Shown: in pieces, positions 46,047-56,317 of the stretch
Layout: each line of letters starts with the position of its first letter
Numbering within the stretch: position 1 is the stretch's first letter
Origin: Bacillus sp. M6-12
GTDB taxonomy: Bacteria > Bacillota > Bacilli > Bacillales > DSM-1321
Assembly: GCF_002860285.1 (NCBI RefSeq)
Contig: NZ_PGVF01000011.1
Coordinates: forward strand, 62,001 to 126,000
Length of the DNA stretch: 64,000 bases
Direction of reading: 5' to 3'
Notes under the pieces: generated by a model
The model's input: the letters and a program-made list of their open reading frames with translations, nothing else
What the model was told of the DNA's origin: nothing
The model's database searches: none
Program-made: the position numbers and the translations under genes

Positions 46047-47258
46047 ATGAAATCAAATACTTTAGCTTCGCATAATATTACTGTTTTATTTTGGATTAAT
46101 TTGTTCGGATCTATCTCTTTCATTCAGCCGGTTATGACATTATTTTATATTGAAAAAGGGCTTACCGAATCTCATATTCTCTGGATTATGATGTTCTGGA
46201 GCGGTGCAGTTCTGTTAGCGGAGGTGCCGACGGGGATATTTGCCGATAAGTATGGGGCGAAAGCGTCATTTCTTACTGGCTCTTTCTTCAAGTTTATCAG
46301 TGTCGGACTGTTATTGTTTGCAGACGAACCTTGGCTGTTTATGCTATGCAGCTTTATTAATGGCTGCTCTGTTACGTTTTTTTCAGGTGCTGATGAGGCT
46401 CTACTATATGATTCCTTGAAGGAGTCAGAGGAACAGCATTTAATGGATCGCGCGATGGGGAAGATTACCTCTGCCAATTTTTTTACAATGACAGCAGCTG
46501 TAATTATCGGTGCTTTTTTGGCAAAGGATCTGAAGCAAGAACAGTTTAATTTGTTAATTGGGTTAGGGATGTTTTTTCAGCTGGTAGAGTTCGGAATGAT
46601 TTTCTTTGTGAAGAATCCGCAGAAAGCTACTTCCTATAGAGAGAATCCTTTCTTATATGTAAAGAAAGGGTTCAAGGTAATTAGGAAGACACCTCAGCTG
46701 CTTTACATGTTTATCAATTTAACATTGGTATTCATTCCTGCTGGAGCTGTTTTTAACAAGTTTGATCAGCTTATTTTAAAGGAGGCGGCTGTTCCTGTAG
46801 AATGGATCGGTGTGCTATATGCATTAGCTGGCATTGCTGGTTTCTTTGCGACAAGACATCTTGGCTGGCTGACAGCTAAGTTTTCAAGTGTAAGTCTTAT
46901 GCATATAACCGGAATAATGGCGGTTATCGGGCTCTTGCTTTCAGTAATGGCCGGTCATAATACTTTTGTCATTATCGGAGCGTTCTTCCTGCTGAAAACA
47001 GTTAACGCGATAAGGTATCCAATTTATTCTCAATTGAGCAATGACTGGATTCCATCTGAAGTACGGGCAACGACAATTTCACTTTTATCAATCCTGGATT
47101 CGGTATTTGATTTAGTGATTTTTCTTACACTTGCCGGTGCTGTCACAAAAGGAATGCCAATTATGCTGGCCGCCTGCGCTGCCATTGCTTTTGCCGGCAC
47201 CTTGGTTCCTATAAGAAAAGGTGTACTGGAAGAGAACGCGGCAAAAGAAATCGTTTAG
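46047..47258 (+). CDS. MFS transporter
   Basis: A 403-residue, twelve-helix major facilitator with the loop 2-3 motif TGIFADKYGAKASFL (about 57-71) and a DEALLYDSL stretch after helix 4 seen in a branch of drug-efflux-type MFS proteins. The substrate is unknown. The ribosome binding site CAGGAGAG can be masked by the upstream RNA. A hairpin follows at 47281-47320. Confidence 0.82.
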   Translation: MKSNTLASHNITVLFWINLFGSISFIQPVMTLFYIEKGLTESHILWIMMFWSGAVLLAEVPTGIFADKYGAKASFLTGSFFKFISVGLLLFADEPWLFMLCSFINGCSVTFFSGADEALLYDSLKESEEQHLMDRAMGKITSANFFTMTAAVIIGAFLAKDLKQEQFNLLIGLGMFFQLVEFGMIFFVKNPQKATSYRENPFLYVKKGFKVIRKTPQLLYMFINLTLVFIPAGAVFNKFDQLILKEAAVPVEWIGVLYALAGIAGFFATRHLGWLTAKFSSVSLMHITGIMAVIGLLLSVMAGHNTFVIIGAFFLLKTVNAIRYPIYSQLSNDWIPSEVRATTISLLSILDSVFDLVIFLTLAGAVTKGMPIMLAACAAIAFAGTLVPIRKGVLEENAAKEIV

Positions 47259-47280
47259 GAAATTTTTCATAGTGTTAACA

Positions 47281-47320
47281 AAATCACCTCTATCTGCCAA
47301 AAGCATTTAGGGGTGATTTT
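47281..47320. terminator. Bidirectional hairpin between convergent genes
   Basis: AAATCACCTC / GGGGTGATTT stem with a 20-base loop, with A and T runs on the two sides. Confidence 0.7.
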
Positions 47321-47337
47321 GTGCAGTCGCTGTCAGA

Positions 47338-47598
47338 TTAAAAGTATGAATGCCAAGAATCGTCAGCAAGCTGATTTTTACTGTAAAAATACTTAAAAGT
47401 TTTAAAGAAATATCGAAATTCATCAAAAATCAATTCATCATTCTCTTCAAAAGAGTAGGCCTCTAAAAAGGTAAAAAGAAGCTCTTTATCATCAAGCTGA
47501 TCAAACAAACCCGACACATACAATTGGTAACGGAACCTCTTAAATATAAAATCAGCTGCGGCTTCATCGAAAACCGCTTCGACTTCAGGCATTTCCAT
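47338..47598 (-). CDS. Small acidic protein, unknown
   Basis: An 86-residue, acidic and aromatic-rich cytosolic protein (FKRFRYQLYVSGLF, FFKTFKYFYSKN) without a signal peptide. ATG 47598 is favoured, 8 bases after GGGAGG; ATG 47604 is only two bases from it. I do not recognise the family. It sits between the MFS gene (convergent) and the AI-2E permease gene on the same strand. Confidence 0.6.
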   Translation of the reverse strand: MEMPEVEAVFDEAAADFIFKRFRYQLYVSGLFDQLDDKELLFTFLEAYSFEENDELIFDEFRYFFKTFKYFYSKNQLADDSWHSYF

Positions 47599-47660
47599 TT
47601 TCATTACCTCCCATAAAGTCAGTTTAGGTTTTGTTCAGCTTCTTTATAAGCTGTTTTAAA

Positions 47661-47708
47661 AAGAAAAAGACAGTCAACAAGGAATTTGTTTTTGACTGTC
47701 TTTTTCTT
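47661..47708. terminator. Bidirectional terminator
   Basis: AAAAAGACAGTC / GACTGTCTTTTT, 12-bp stem; on the minus strand it ends the AI-2E permease transcript. Confidence 0.85.
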
Positions 47709-47736
47709 AATTGTATTTAATGATATAGCTATGCTT

Positions 47737-48831
47737 TTAAGCCTTTAAGTCATCATCCGCCCGCCGCAGCTTAATGAAACGCCAAGTATTCAGGACAATT
47801 ACTTTTGATACAGCGTATGTTGGCACTGCGAGCAGCAATCCCAATAGGCCGGCAAGGCTTCCGGCGACCATCAATAAAAGAATAATGGTTAATGGGTGGA
47901 CATCCAGCTGTCTGCCCATTATTTGAGGTGAAATCAGGTTGCCTTCAAGCTGCTGGACAATCAGGACGACGACGATTACCCATACACCGGTCATCGGTGA
48001 ATCAAGAAAACCTACTACCAGTGCCGGAATAAGTCCGATAAAGGGGCCCACAAACGGAATGACATTGGTAAGCAATGAAATGAACGCAAGCACCAGCGAG
48101 TAGTCGAGCCCGATTATTAAATATCCAATATAAATCAGGATACCAACAAGAAGGCTGACTAAGATCTGGCCCTGGATATAAGAGCTTAAGGCTTTGTCCA
48201 TGTCACCCAGTACTTTTCTGCCTTCTTCACGATGAGCAGCCGGAACAAAATTCAGGATCCGATCCGGAAGCTTTTCGCCATCCTTAAGCATATAAAACAA
48301 AATAAATGGAATCAGCACAAGAAGAACGAGTATACCTGTAAGTGTTGAGATAAAGCTTAATAAATTATTGCCGACAGTTTTGAGGAATTTATTCACAGTA
48401 TTTGTCAGCCGCTCTGTCAAATCTGCAATTGAAAAATTATCGTTTTCCTGGAATCGGTCAACATATTCATTTTCGCTAAGATCGACAGCCAAATCACGTA
48501 CCTTGCTGACATACCCGGGTGTATTTTCAACCAAAGAACTGACCTGCTTTTGCAGCGGAGGCCCAATAACAAACACCAAGGCAATGGCCAGCCCGATAAT
48601 CACGAGATAAATCATCAGAATCGAAAGTGAACGAGGTATGTATTTTGATAAAAAATTAACTAGCGGCCGGATTAAATAATATAAAACACCCGCCAGTACG
48701 ATCGGCGCAAATAAAGTCGTGACCATTACGGCAATTGGCGTAAAAATGAAGTCGACAAGCGACCCTAAAAAAATAATCAGCAGAATTAAAGCAATAGCAT
48801 AACCAAACCTAAACCATTTTGACTGAGGCAT
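47737..48831 (-). CDS. AI-2E family transporter
   Basis: A 364-residue membrane protein of the AI-2E exporter/PerM family: seven to eight helices, with a long amphipathic segment in the middle (about 85-150) and the conserved second-half PFVGPFIGLIPALVVGF. Members export autoinducer-2 or act as ion antiporters; most Bacillus paralogues are unassigned. It is monocistronic with its own terminator. Confidence 0.88.
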   Translation of the reverse strand: MPQSKWFRFGYAIALILLIIFLGSLVDFIFTPIAVMVTTLFAPIVLAGVLYYLIRPLVNFLSKYIPRSLSILMIYLVIIGLAIALVFVIGPPLQKQVSSLVENTPGYVSKVRDLAVDLSENEYVDRFQENDNFSIADLTERLTNTVNKFLKTVGNNLLSFISTLTGILVLLVLIPFILFYMLKDGEKLPDRILNFVPAAHREEGRKVLGDMDKALSSYIQGQILVSLLVGILIYIGYLIIGLDYSLVLAFISLLTNVIPFVGPFIGLIPALVVGFLDSPMTGVWVIVVVLIVQQLEGNLISPQIMGRQLDVHPLTIILLLMVAGSLAGLLGLLLAVPTYAVSKVIVLNTWRFIKLRRADDDLKA

Positions 48832-48956
48832 TCTTTCAACTCCAACACATAAAATTCATTTATCTCTATAATACACTATACTGGTAAGGAAATATAATCC
48901 AATCTATCACAATAAGGGTTAAAAACCGGGAAGTCAGAAATTATTTAGAACCAAAA

Positions 48957-48987
48957 AAAGAAAAAACCTTGTCAAAAAGACAAGGCT
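48957..48987 (-). terminator. Terminator of the ABC-F gene
   Basis: CCTTGTC / GACAAGG stem, T6 on the minus strand. Confidence 0.88.
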
Positions 48988-48999
48988 TAAAAAGTGATA

Positions 49000-50983
<1,984 letters not shown>

Positions 50984-51484
50984 ATGAAATATATCTTGCT
51001 TTATGCTATTCTAGCTTGCTTAATGCTATTAACCTCATGCAGCGCCTCTCCTGTTGTGAATCCCGGTTCAGAGCTTGAAGAAGCTATATTAACAGAAAAT
51101 CTCCGTTTAAAGGAAAAAATAAAAGAAATGCAGAAAGAGATTGATCAGTTAAAGAAAAATCAAGATCATGTATCAGCAAACTATGAAATCTCACGCTTCT
51201 TCACTGCTTTGCAGAAGGGTGATATTGGTGAAATGAATAAGCTTGTAAGCAAAAGTGCGGTATTCAGCAGCTCAGGGATTCACTTTTCCAATGGAAGCAC
51301 TTTTCGTTTTGAAGAAGCAGATGGCAAGAAGGCAATACTAAAAGAGCATAGCTTCTGCGAGGAGAAAGGCGAGCTGATTTATGAAGTTAGCTCAATAAAG
51401 GCGTCTGCGGGTGCAACACAATACGAAATTACGGTTATCGAAAGCCAGGATGGATGGAAAATTGAGAACTTGGAAGAAATATAG
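50984..51484 (+). CDS. Lipoprotein with coiled coil, unknown
   Basis: A 166-residue lipoprotein: lipobox LLTSC (Cys19), a Lys/Glu coiled coil (about 31-62), and a C-terminal domain of about 95 residues (SRFFTALQKGDIGEMNKLVS, then GWKIENLEEI) whose order resembles NTF2-like folds. I do not recognise a named family. AGGGAGAGGTG precedes the start; a strong terminator follows. Confidence 0.7.
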   Translation: MKYILLYAILACLMLLTSCSASPVVNPGSELEEAILTENLRLKEKIKEMQKEIDQLKKNQDHVSANYEISRFFTALQKGDIGEMNKLVSKSAVFSSSGIHFSNGSTFRFEEADGKKAILKEHSFCEEKGELIYEVSSIKASAGATQYEITVIESQDGWKIENLEEI

Positions 51485-51491
51485 AAGGAGT

Positions 51492-51527
51492 ACCCGTATA
51501 GCTGGCCAATAGCTATACGGGTTTTTT
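51492..51527 (+). terminator. Terminator after the lipoprotein gene
   Basis: ACCCGTATAGCT / AGCTATACGGGT, 12-bp stem with T6. Confidence 0.92.
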
Positions 51528-51729
51528 GTAACTTGATCTTTATTATTCTTTTTTTTGCAGGAACTAAGAGGGGTAAAATGCCTGTGCTAATGATTGTTGT
51601 TTTTATGAAAATTCCAGGTATTGCATGCTCATGATTTTTCTGATAATATAAAAATCTTCCATTTCACCGTTACGCTATAATTTGTTTGATTTCTCCATAA
51701 AATTTTTCAGAACTTGAGAGGAGAATCTT

Positions 51730-53994
51730 ATGCCAGCGGAACAGCATCCCCAATTTTTAAATGAGCTTCACCGTTTAGATTTCACCAAGAGGTATATGGA
51801 TGTAGTTATTAAAACAGCCCAATCAAGCAAGGATCAGTTCAGGAAAAACATGCTTGAGGCCTTCGGAAATGAAGATTGGCTGGAGTCAGGCGGTTATTCG
51901 GAAATCTTAACGAATGCCAGCTTTTTTGAGATGTCCAAGGCTGAACTTGAAAGTCTGGAGCGGGCAAAAGGGAAGCCATATTTCGCAAGAGTTGATTTTG
52001 AAAGGCCGGGTGCAATCAATCCGGACGTGTTATATTTCGGCAAAACTTCATTATATCAGCGGGAAAACCAGGAACAAATCATTGTGGATTGGCGTTCGCC
52101 AATTGCCAATTTGTACTATGAAGGAAGACTGGGGGAGATTGAATATACTGCCGAAGGAGAAAGCTTCAAAGGTGATATTACCCTTAAACGCCAGCTGATG
52201 ATTGAAGATGGAGCGCTGCAGGATATCAGAGATATAGATATGACAACAACAGATGAATTGCTTCAGGAATCCCTCGCAAAAAGTTCAAGCAGCAGATTAA
52301 CCGATATCATTTCCACAATTCAGGAAGAACAAAATCAGATTATCAGGGCTGATTTAAACAAGCCTATCATTGTCCAGGGAGCGGCTGGCAGCGGAAAAAC
52401 CACGATCGCCCTGCACAGGATCTCCTATTTTCTCTATCATTACCGGGAGGTTTTTGACCCCCGGGAACTAATGATTTTAGCTCCGAGCCGATTATTTATT
52501 GATTACATATCAGAGGCACTTCCGGAACTGGAGGTTGACCGGGTTAAACAATTCACATATCCGGAATATGTCCAAATGGCGATAGGTAAAAAGCTCAAAC
52601 TCACAGAGGATAACAAACTTGTGGCAATCGTTGAGGGCAAAAATTCTTCTGCCAGCCAGGAAGCAGCTTGGATTTCAGGAATAAAGGGATCGGAGCTATT
52701 TAAAAAGATTCTGGATAACTACTTAATGGATATTTTCCTCAGATTTAAACCTAAGAATGATTTTTTTGTTGATAAATACAGGCTTTATTCATCACGCAAA
52801 TTCTTCAAGCTGTTTTTAGAGGAATATTGGTATCTTCCATTATATAAAAGAGTGGAAAAACTGAAGAATATTCTCCAAAGCCAAGTAAGAGCCAAAAAGA
52901 AAATGATGGTTGAGAAAGTAATCAATCATTACGACACTAAAATAGAAAGGGCACTGTTTAAGGATGTGAACCCTGAATTGCGACGTGCCTATGTTACAAA
53001 AGGCATGGACAAAAAAGAGGAGCGTTTAAAAGAAATCAAGAAGGCCATAAGCAGTTCAGTAAATGATTATTTCAAGCAGTTTGAACGAAAAGGCATACTG
53101 GAATATTACTCAGAGCTTTTTGACGATGCCAATAAACTTGCAGCCTATTCAGAGGGAGGGCTGACTAAGGAAGATGCAGAAAAGCTGACTGCTTACACTA
53201 AGCAGATGTTTACAAAGAAAATGTTCGAATTGGAAGATCTTGCCCCCCTGCTTTATCTATTTAGCAGGCTGTTCGGTGTGGACAAGGAAAGGCGGGCAAA
53301 GAATATTGTTATTGATGAAGCCCAGGATTACAGCTTCCTGCAAATTCAGGCCCTGAAAACTGCAAACGATACGGATATGTTTACGCTTGTCGGCGATTTG
53401 GCCCAGGGCATCCATTCGTATCGGGGAATTGAATCGTGGGATGAAATCAGGCAGCTGATATTCCCAAGATCCGTCTATAAGGAACTGCAAAAAAGCTATC
53501 GTACCACGGTAGAGATTATGAATGAAGCCAATAAACTATTAAAACTGCTTCCGTATCAATTCCCGCAGGTTGAACCGGTAGTAAGGCACGGGGAGAAGCC
53601 TGAATTCATCAAAATAACTGATGATCTGTGGCTTGAAGAAGTAGCAGCAGTTATTGGGAGACTAAGGAGTCAGGGGCTAAAGACATTCGCCATTATTTGC
53701 AAAACAATGGCAGACTGCGAGCTTGCACATCGAACTCTAGTAGAAGCAGGGGAACAGGTTTACCTGTTAAAGGAACACGCCTCGATTCCAAAGGAATCCG
53801 TTGTAATCCTGCCATCCTACCTTTCAAAAGGACTGGAATTTGATGCGGTGCTGGCGCTTTCGTTAAGTGAAACCTATAGCGATTCCAACGAACTGGATGT
53901 AAAGCTGCTCTATGTTACTATGACTCGTCCATTGCACAGGCTTTATTTTTTTGGAAAGAATAAAAGTGATTTTCTCCTGGACAACACGTATTAA
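51730..53994 (+). CDS. helD: RNA polymerase recycling helicase HelD
   Basis: A 754-residue superfamily 1 (UvrD-like) ATPase. Walker A is VQGAAGSGKTTIALHR (about 215-230), Walker B VIDEAQDY, motif III GDLAQGIHSYRG, motif IV KSYRTT, and C-terminal VTMTRP. The N-terminal coiled coil (about 1-90) and the DWRSPIANLYYEG segment are typical of HelD, which inserts into RNA polymerase channels to release stalled complexes and can affect rifampicin response. Length is close to B. subtilis HelD. Single gene. Confidence 0.92.
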   Translation: MPAEQHPQFLNELHRLDFTKRYMDVVIKTAQSSKDQFRKNMLEAFGNEDWLESGGYSEILTNASFFEMSKAELESLERAKGKPYFARVDFERPGAINPDVLYFGKTSLYQRENQEQIIVDWRSPIANLYYEGRLGEIEYTAEGESFKGDITLKRQLMIEDGALQDIRDIDMTTTDELLQESLAKSSSSRLTDIISTIQEEQNQIIRADLNKPIIVQGAAGSGKTTIALHRISYFLYHYREVFDPRELMILAPSRLFIDYISEALPELEVDRVKQFTYPEYVQMAIGKKLKLTEDNKLVAIVEGKNSSASQEAAWISGIKGSELFKKILDNYLMDIFLRFKPKNDFFVDKYRLYSSRKFFKLFLEEYWYLPLYKRVEKLKNILQSQVRAKKKMMVEKVINHYDTKIERALFKDVNPELRRAYVTKGMDKKEERLKEIKKAISSSVNDYFKQFERKGILEYYSELFDDANKLAAYSEGGLTKEDAEKLTAYTKQMFTKKMFELEDLAPLLYLFSRLFGVDKERRAKNIVIDEAQDYSFLQIQALKTANDTDMFTLVGDLAQGIHSYRGIESWDEIRQLIFPRSVYKELQKSYRTTVEIMNEANKLLKLLPYQFPQVEPVVRHGEKPEFIKITDDLWLEEVAAVIGRLRSQGLKTFAIICKTMADCELAHRTLVEAGEQVYLLKEHASIPKESVVILPSYLSKGLEFDAVLALSLSETYSDSNELDVKLLYVTMTRPLHRLYFFGKNKSDFLLDNTY

Positions 53995-54151
53995 ACCTGC
54001 TGTATCTATTGCGGCGGGTCTATTCCCTTCTCCTTCTTGATATTTTTCATGTTTAATAAGGGTAACTAAAGGTAATTTAATAAGATACGGTCAAGCCGCT
54101 TTTATACATATGCCTGGTTTGCCAGAAAACTGCGGAGGAGATGGAGAAGCA

Positions 54152-54343
54152 ATGAAGGTGAAAGTCATTTTTACATTTGAGGGAAATTCTAGTGTCTCGC
54201 ATGAAACGGAGGCAACGGACGCGGCTGAGGTTATCAGCAGCATTCAGAAAAATAAATACTATAAATTTTCAGAGCAGGGATCTTATTATGTGGTTGATAC
54301 AGAAAAAGCTGCATTCTTTTGCGTTACGGAATTGAGTGAATAA
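54152..54343 (+). CDS. Small conserved-looking protein, unknown
   Basis: A 63-residue soluble protein beginning KVKVIFTFEGNSS, with a beta-alpha-beta pattern (AEVISSIQKNKYYKF, then YYVVDTEKAAFFCVTEL). ATG 54152 follows GGAGGAGATGGAGAAGC. The frame is open 14 codons further upstream without a site. No family name recalled. A terminator follows. Confidence 0.55.
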   Translation: MKVKVIFTFEGNSSVSHETEATDAAEVISSIQKNKYYKFSEQGSYYVVDTEKAAFFCVTELSE

Positions 54344-54393
54344 AAATGGTGCTGCGCAATCGGTATGGTTTGGAACGCATTAGGTTGTAAATG

Positions 54394-54436
54394 AAAAAAT
54401 CGCTTGGATCAGCCGCTGAACTCAAGCGATTTTTTT
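54394..54436. terminator. Bidirectional terminator
   Basis: AAAAATCGCTTG / CAAGCGATTTTT, 12-bp stem with 16-base loop; serves the small gene and the convergent aminotransferase gene. Confidence 0.9.
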
Positions 54437-54461
54437 AATTGCGGGCCAGTTAATATTCTGA

Positions 54462-55643
54462 CTAAACTGTTTTCAGGTTGAAAATTCCGCTGATCCGGAT
54501 GTTATCAACGGCCTTTGACAGTACTGCTTCTTCCTGCACCAGCGCGATTCTGACATAGCCTTCCCCGGAAGGTCCAAAGGCGTTGCCCGGAGTGACAACA
54601 ACATGGGCCCTGTCTATTAATTCATAAGCAAACATTGTGGAAGTAAAGCCCTCAGGAATCCGGGCCCAGATAAACATCCCTCCCTGCGGGGAATCCACAT
54701 TCCACCCAAGTGAACGAAGCCCATCTACTAGAATATTTCTTCTTTGTTCATAAGTTTTACGATTCACTTCACTGAATTCATCACCGTAGTTCATTGCTGC
54801 AATGGCAGCATTTTGAAAAGGAAGGAACACGCCATAATCGAGATTGGATTTAAAATTCTGCAAAGCGGCTATGGCGCTTTGATTGCCGGCAGCATAGCCA
54901 ATCCGGCAGCCAGCCATATTAAAGCTTTTTGAAAAAGAATTTAGTTCAATGGCCACATCCTTACTTCCCGCAACTGACAAGAAACTAACCGGTTTGTGAT
55001 GGTCGAAATATAATTCCGAGTAAGCAAAATCATGTACGATAAAAATTTGAAACCGTTTCGCAAACGCAACAGTCTTCTTGAAAAATTCACGTTCAGCCAT
55101 AACCGGAATCGGATTGCCGGGAAAATTCAGAATCATCATTTTTGCCCTTGCTGCAATCTCTTCAGGAATCACAGAAAAGTCAGGCAGAAAGGCATTTTCT
55201 CTTTTCAAAGGCATGAAATAAGGAGTCGCCCCTGCTAGTGATATCCCTGTTGCATATGCGGTATAGCCAGGATCCGGAACCAGGATTATATCGCCAGGAT
55301 CGCAAAATACCATGGGTAAATGAACCAGCGCATCCTGAGAACCCATCGAAAGCAATACCTCCGATTCTGCATCCAGGCTGGCGTTATATTTCCGTTTATA
55401 ATAGTCAGCCACAGCAGAATGGAATTGATCCGTTCCGTTCAATGTATAGCCATAGTTGGTCCCTATGGCTGTTTGCTGTGACAATTCCTCCCTTAAGAAA
55501 TCCGGCGGAGCAAGGTCGGGGCTGCCGATGCTTAAATCGATCAGCTGATAACCTTCGTGGATTTTTTTACGTTTATATTCTGCCAGTTCCGTAAAGATAG
55601 ATGATGGGAATAAATCCATCCGTTTTGATCTAGTAATTTTCAT
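54462..55643 (-). CDS. PLP-dependent class I/II aminotransferase
   Basis: A 393-residue fold-type I aminotransferase with Lys239 in NSFSKSFNM (Schiff base), NFPGNP (173-178), the HDFAYSELYFD segment and the C-terminal GEGYVRIAL. Overall it resembles DapL-like or PatA-type enzymes that transaminate alanine, aromatic or diaminopimelate substrates. The specific substrate cannot be told. It is transcribed away from the structured-RNA locus. Confidence 0.88.
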   Translation of the reverse strand: MKITRSKRMDLFPSSIFTELAEYKRKKIHEGYQLIDLSIGSPDLAPPDFLREELSQQTAIGTNYGYTLNGTDQFHSAVADYYKRKYNASLDAESEVLLSMGSQDALVHLPMVFCDPGDIILVPDPGYTAYATGISLAGATPYFMPLKRENAFLPDFSVIPEEIAARAKMMILNFPGNPIPVMAEREFFKKTVAFAKRFQIFIVHDFAYSELYFDHHKPVSFLSVAGSKDVAIELNSFSKSFNMAGCRIGYAAGNQSAIAALQNFKSNLDYGVFLPFQNAAIAAMNYGDEFSEVNRKTYEQRRNILVDGLRSLGWNVDSPQGGMFIWARIPEGFTSTMFAYELIDRAHVVVTPGNAFGPSGEGYVRIALVQEEAVLSKAVDNIRISGIFNLKTV

Positions 55644-55771
55644 AGATGAAGTGCCTCCTATAATCGCTTATTAAACTTATTTCGACATATTCGCTCAATC
55701 TCCTCGAAATAAAATAAAATTTTCCGGGAATTAACGCAGAAAAAAAGGCTCTGGAAATTTGAGGTTAGGTA

Positions 55772-55801
55772 TTGACAATTACCGAATGTTTCCATTACAT
55801 T
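55772..55801 (+). promoter_or_regulatory. Strong promoter of the structured leader RNA
   Basis: Consensus TTGACA (55772-55777), 18-base spacer, TACATT (55796-55801). Transcription would start near 55808. Confidence 0.7.
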
Positions 55802-55807
55802 AAAGTT

Positions 55808-56045
55808 AGAATTTCTAAAGTCTTCATTACCTTACCCTTTAATAAAGGAGTTTTTTTTATGTTAGGTGCCGTTCTTAACTAATCCGTAACTTTATACGGT
55901 CATCGGGGACAAAAACGTAACTGTGCATATTTATTGTACAGAGCCACGTTTATTTAAGTGTGCCCGGTGATGAGTTAAGAACAAAATCATGGCATAGAAG
56001 AAATTCCTTCAGAAAGCTGTGTATTTTTATGCACAGCTTTTTTTC
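55808..56045 (+). ncRNA. Structured leader RNA ending in an intrinsic terminator
   Basis: Stems: P1 GTTCTTAACT (55871-55880) with AGTTAAGAAC (55973-55982), 10 perfect pairs; side hairpin CCGTA/TACGG (55884-55899); P2 CATCGGG (55901-55907) with CCCGGTG (55963-55969); P3 AACGT/ACGTT (55914-55950); P4 CTGTGCA (55921-55927) with TGTACAG (55935-55941). Terminator T1 is AAAGCTGTG/CACAGCTTT with T7 (56013-56044). CTGTGCAT (55921-55928) can also pair with ATGCACAG (56029-56036) of the terminator, a possible antiterminator. I do not match it to a riboswitch class I know. Either a cis attenuator for the next gene or an independent RNA. Confidence 0.65.
55859..55882 (+). CDS. Seven-codon upstream ORF (leader peptide MLGAVLN)
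   Basis: ATG 55859 follows AAAGGAG (55844-55850) at an 8-base T-only spacer. The ORF encodes MLGAVLN and stops at TAA 55880-55882. Codons 5 to 8 (GTTCTTAACT) are the left strand of the main stem of the RNA element, so a ribosome on this ORF would open the stem. Such features are typical of ribosome-sensing attenuators. Confidence 0.6.
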   Translation: MLGAVLN

Positions 56046-56088
56046 GTTCTAAAAAGGGAATGAAGACTGACTTAATTTTTACTTCAGC

Positions 56089-56118
56089 CGCATGGACTTT
56101 GTTCCGTGCGTTTTTTTT
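56089..56118 (+). terminator. Second terminator before the MutS2-like gene
   Basis: CGCATGG / CCGTGCG 7-bp stem (one wobble) with T8, 45 bases after the first terminator. Confidence 0.7.
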
Positions 56119-56158
56119 ATTAGTGGTTATGTTAAAGTACTTTGTGATTTTGGCAGCA

Positions 56159-56264
56159 TGTTGATTGGAGGAAGGCGCGAGAATTCTGCGGGAGAAGCGG
56201 CTTTAGAGAGACCCTTCAGGCGTAAACGCGAGAGGAGGCTCCTGGACCGCCGCCCGAGCGGTAA
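56159..56264 (+). repeat. Family B repeat, copy 3
   Basis: GGAGGAAGGCGCGAGAATTC, GCGGGAGAAGCGGC, GAGAGGAGGCTCCTGGACCGC and CCGAGCGGTAATC match the blocks of the copy at 2206-2366. It lies between the tandem terminators and the MutS2-like gene, in its 5' untranslated region if the leader promoter is used. Confidence 0.65.
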
Positions 56265-56317
56265 TCTATAGGCGAAATTAATAGAATTTTATTATTAATA
56301 ATATGGAGGCAATAACA

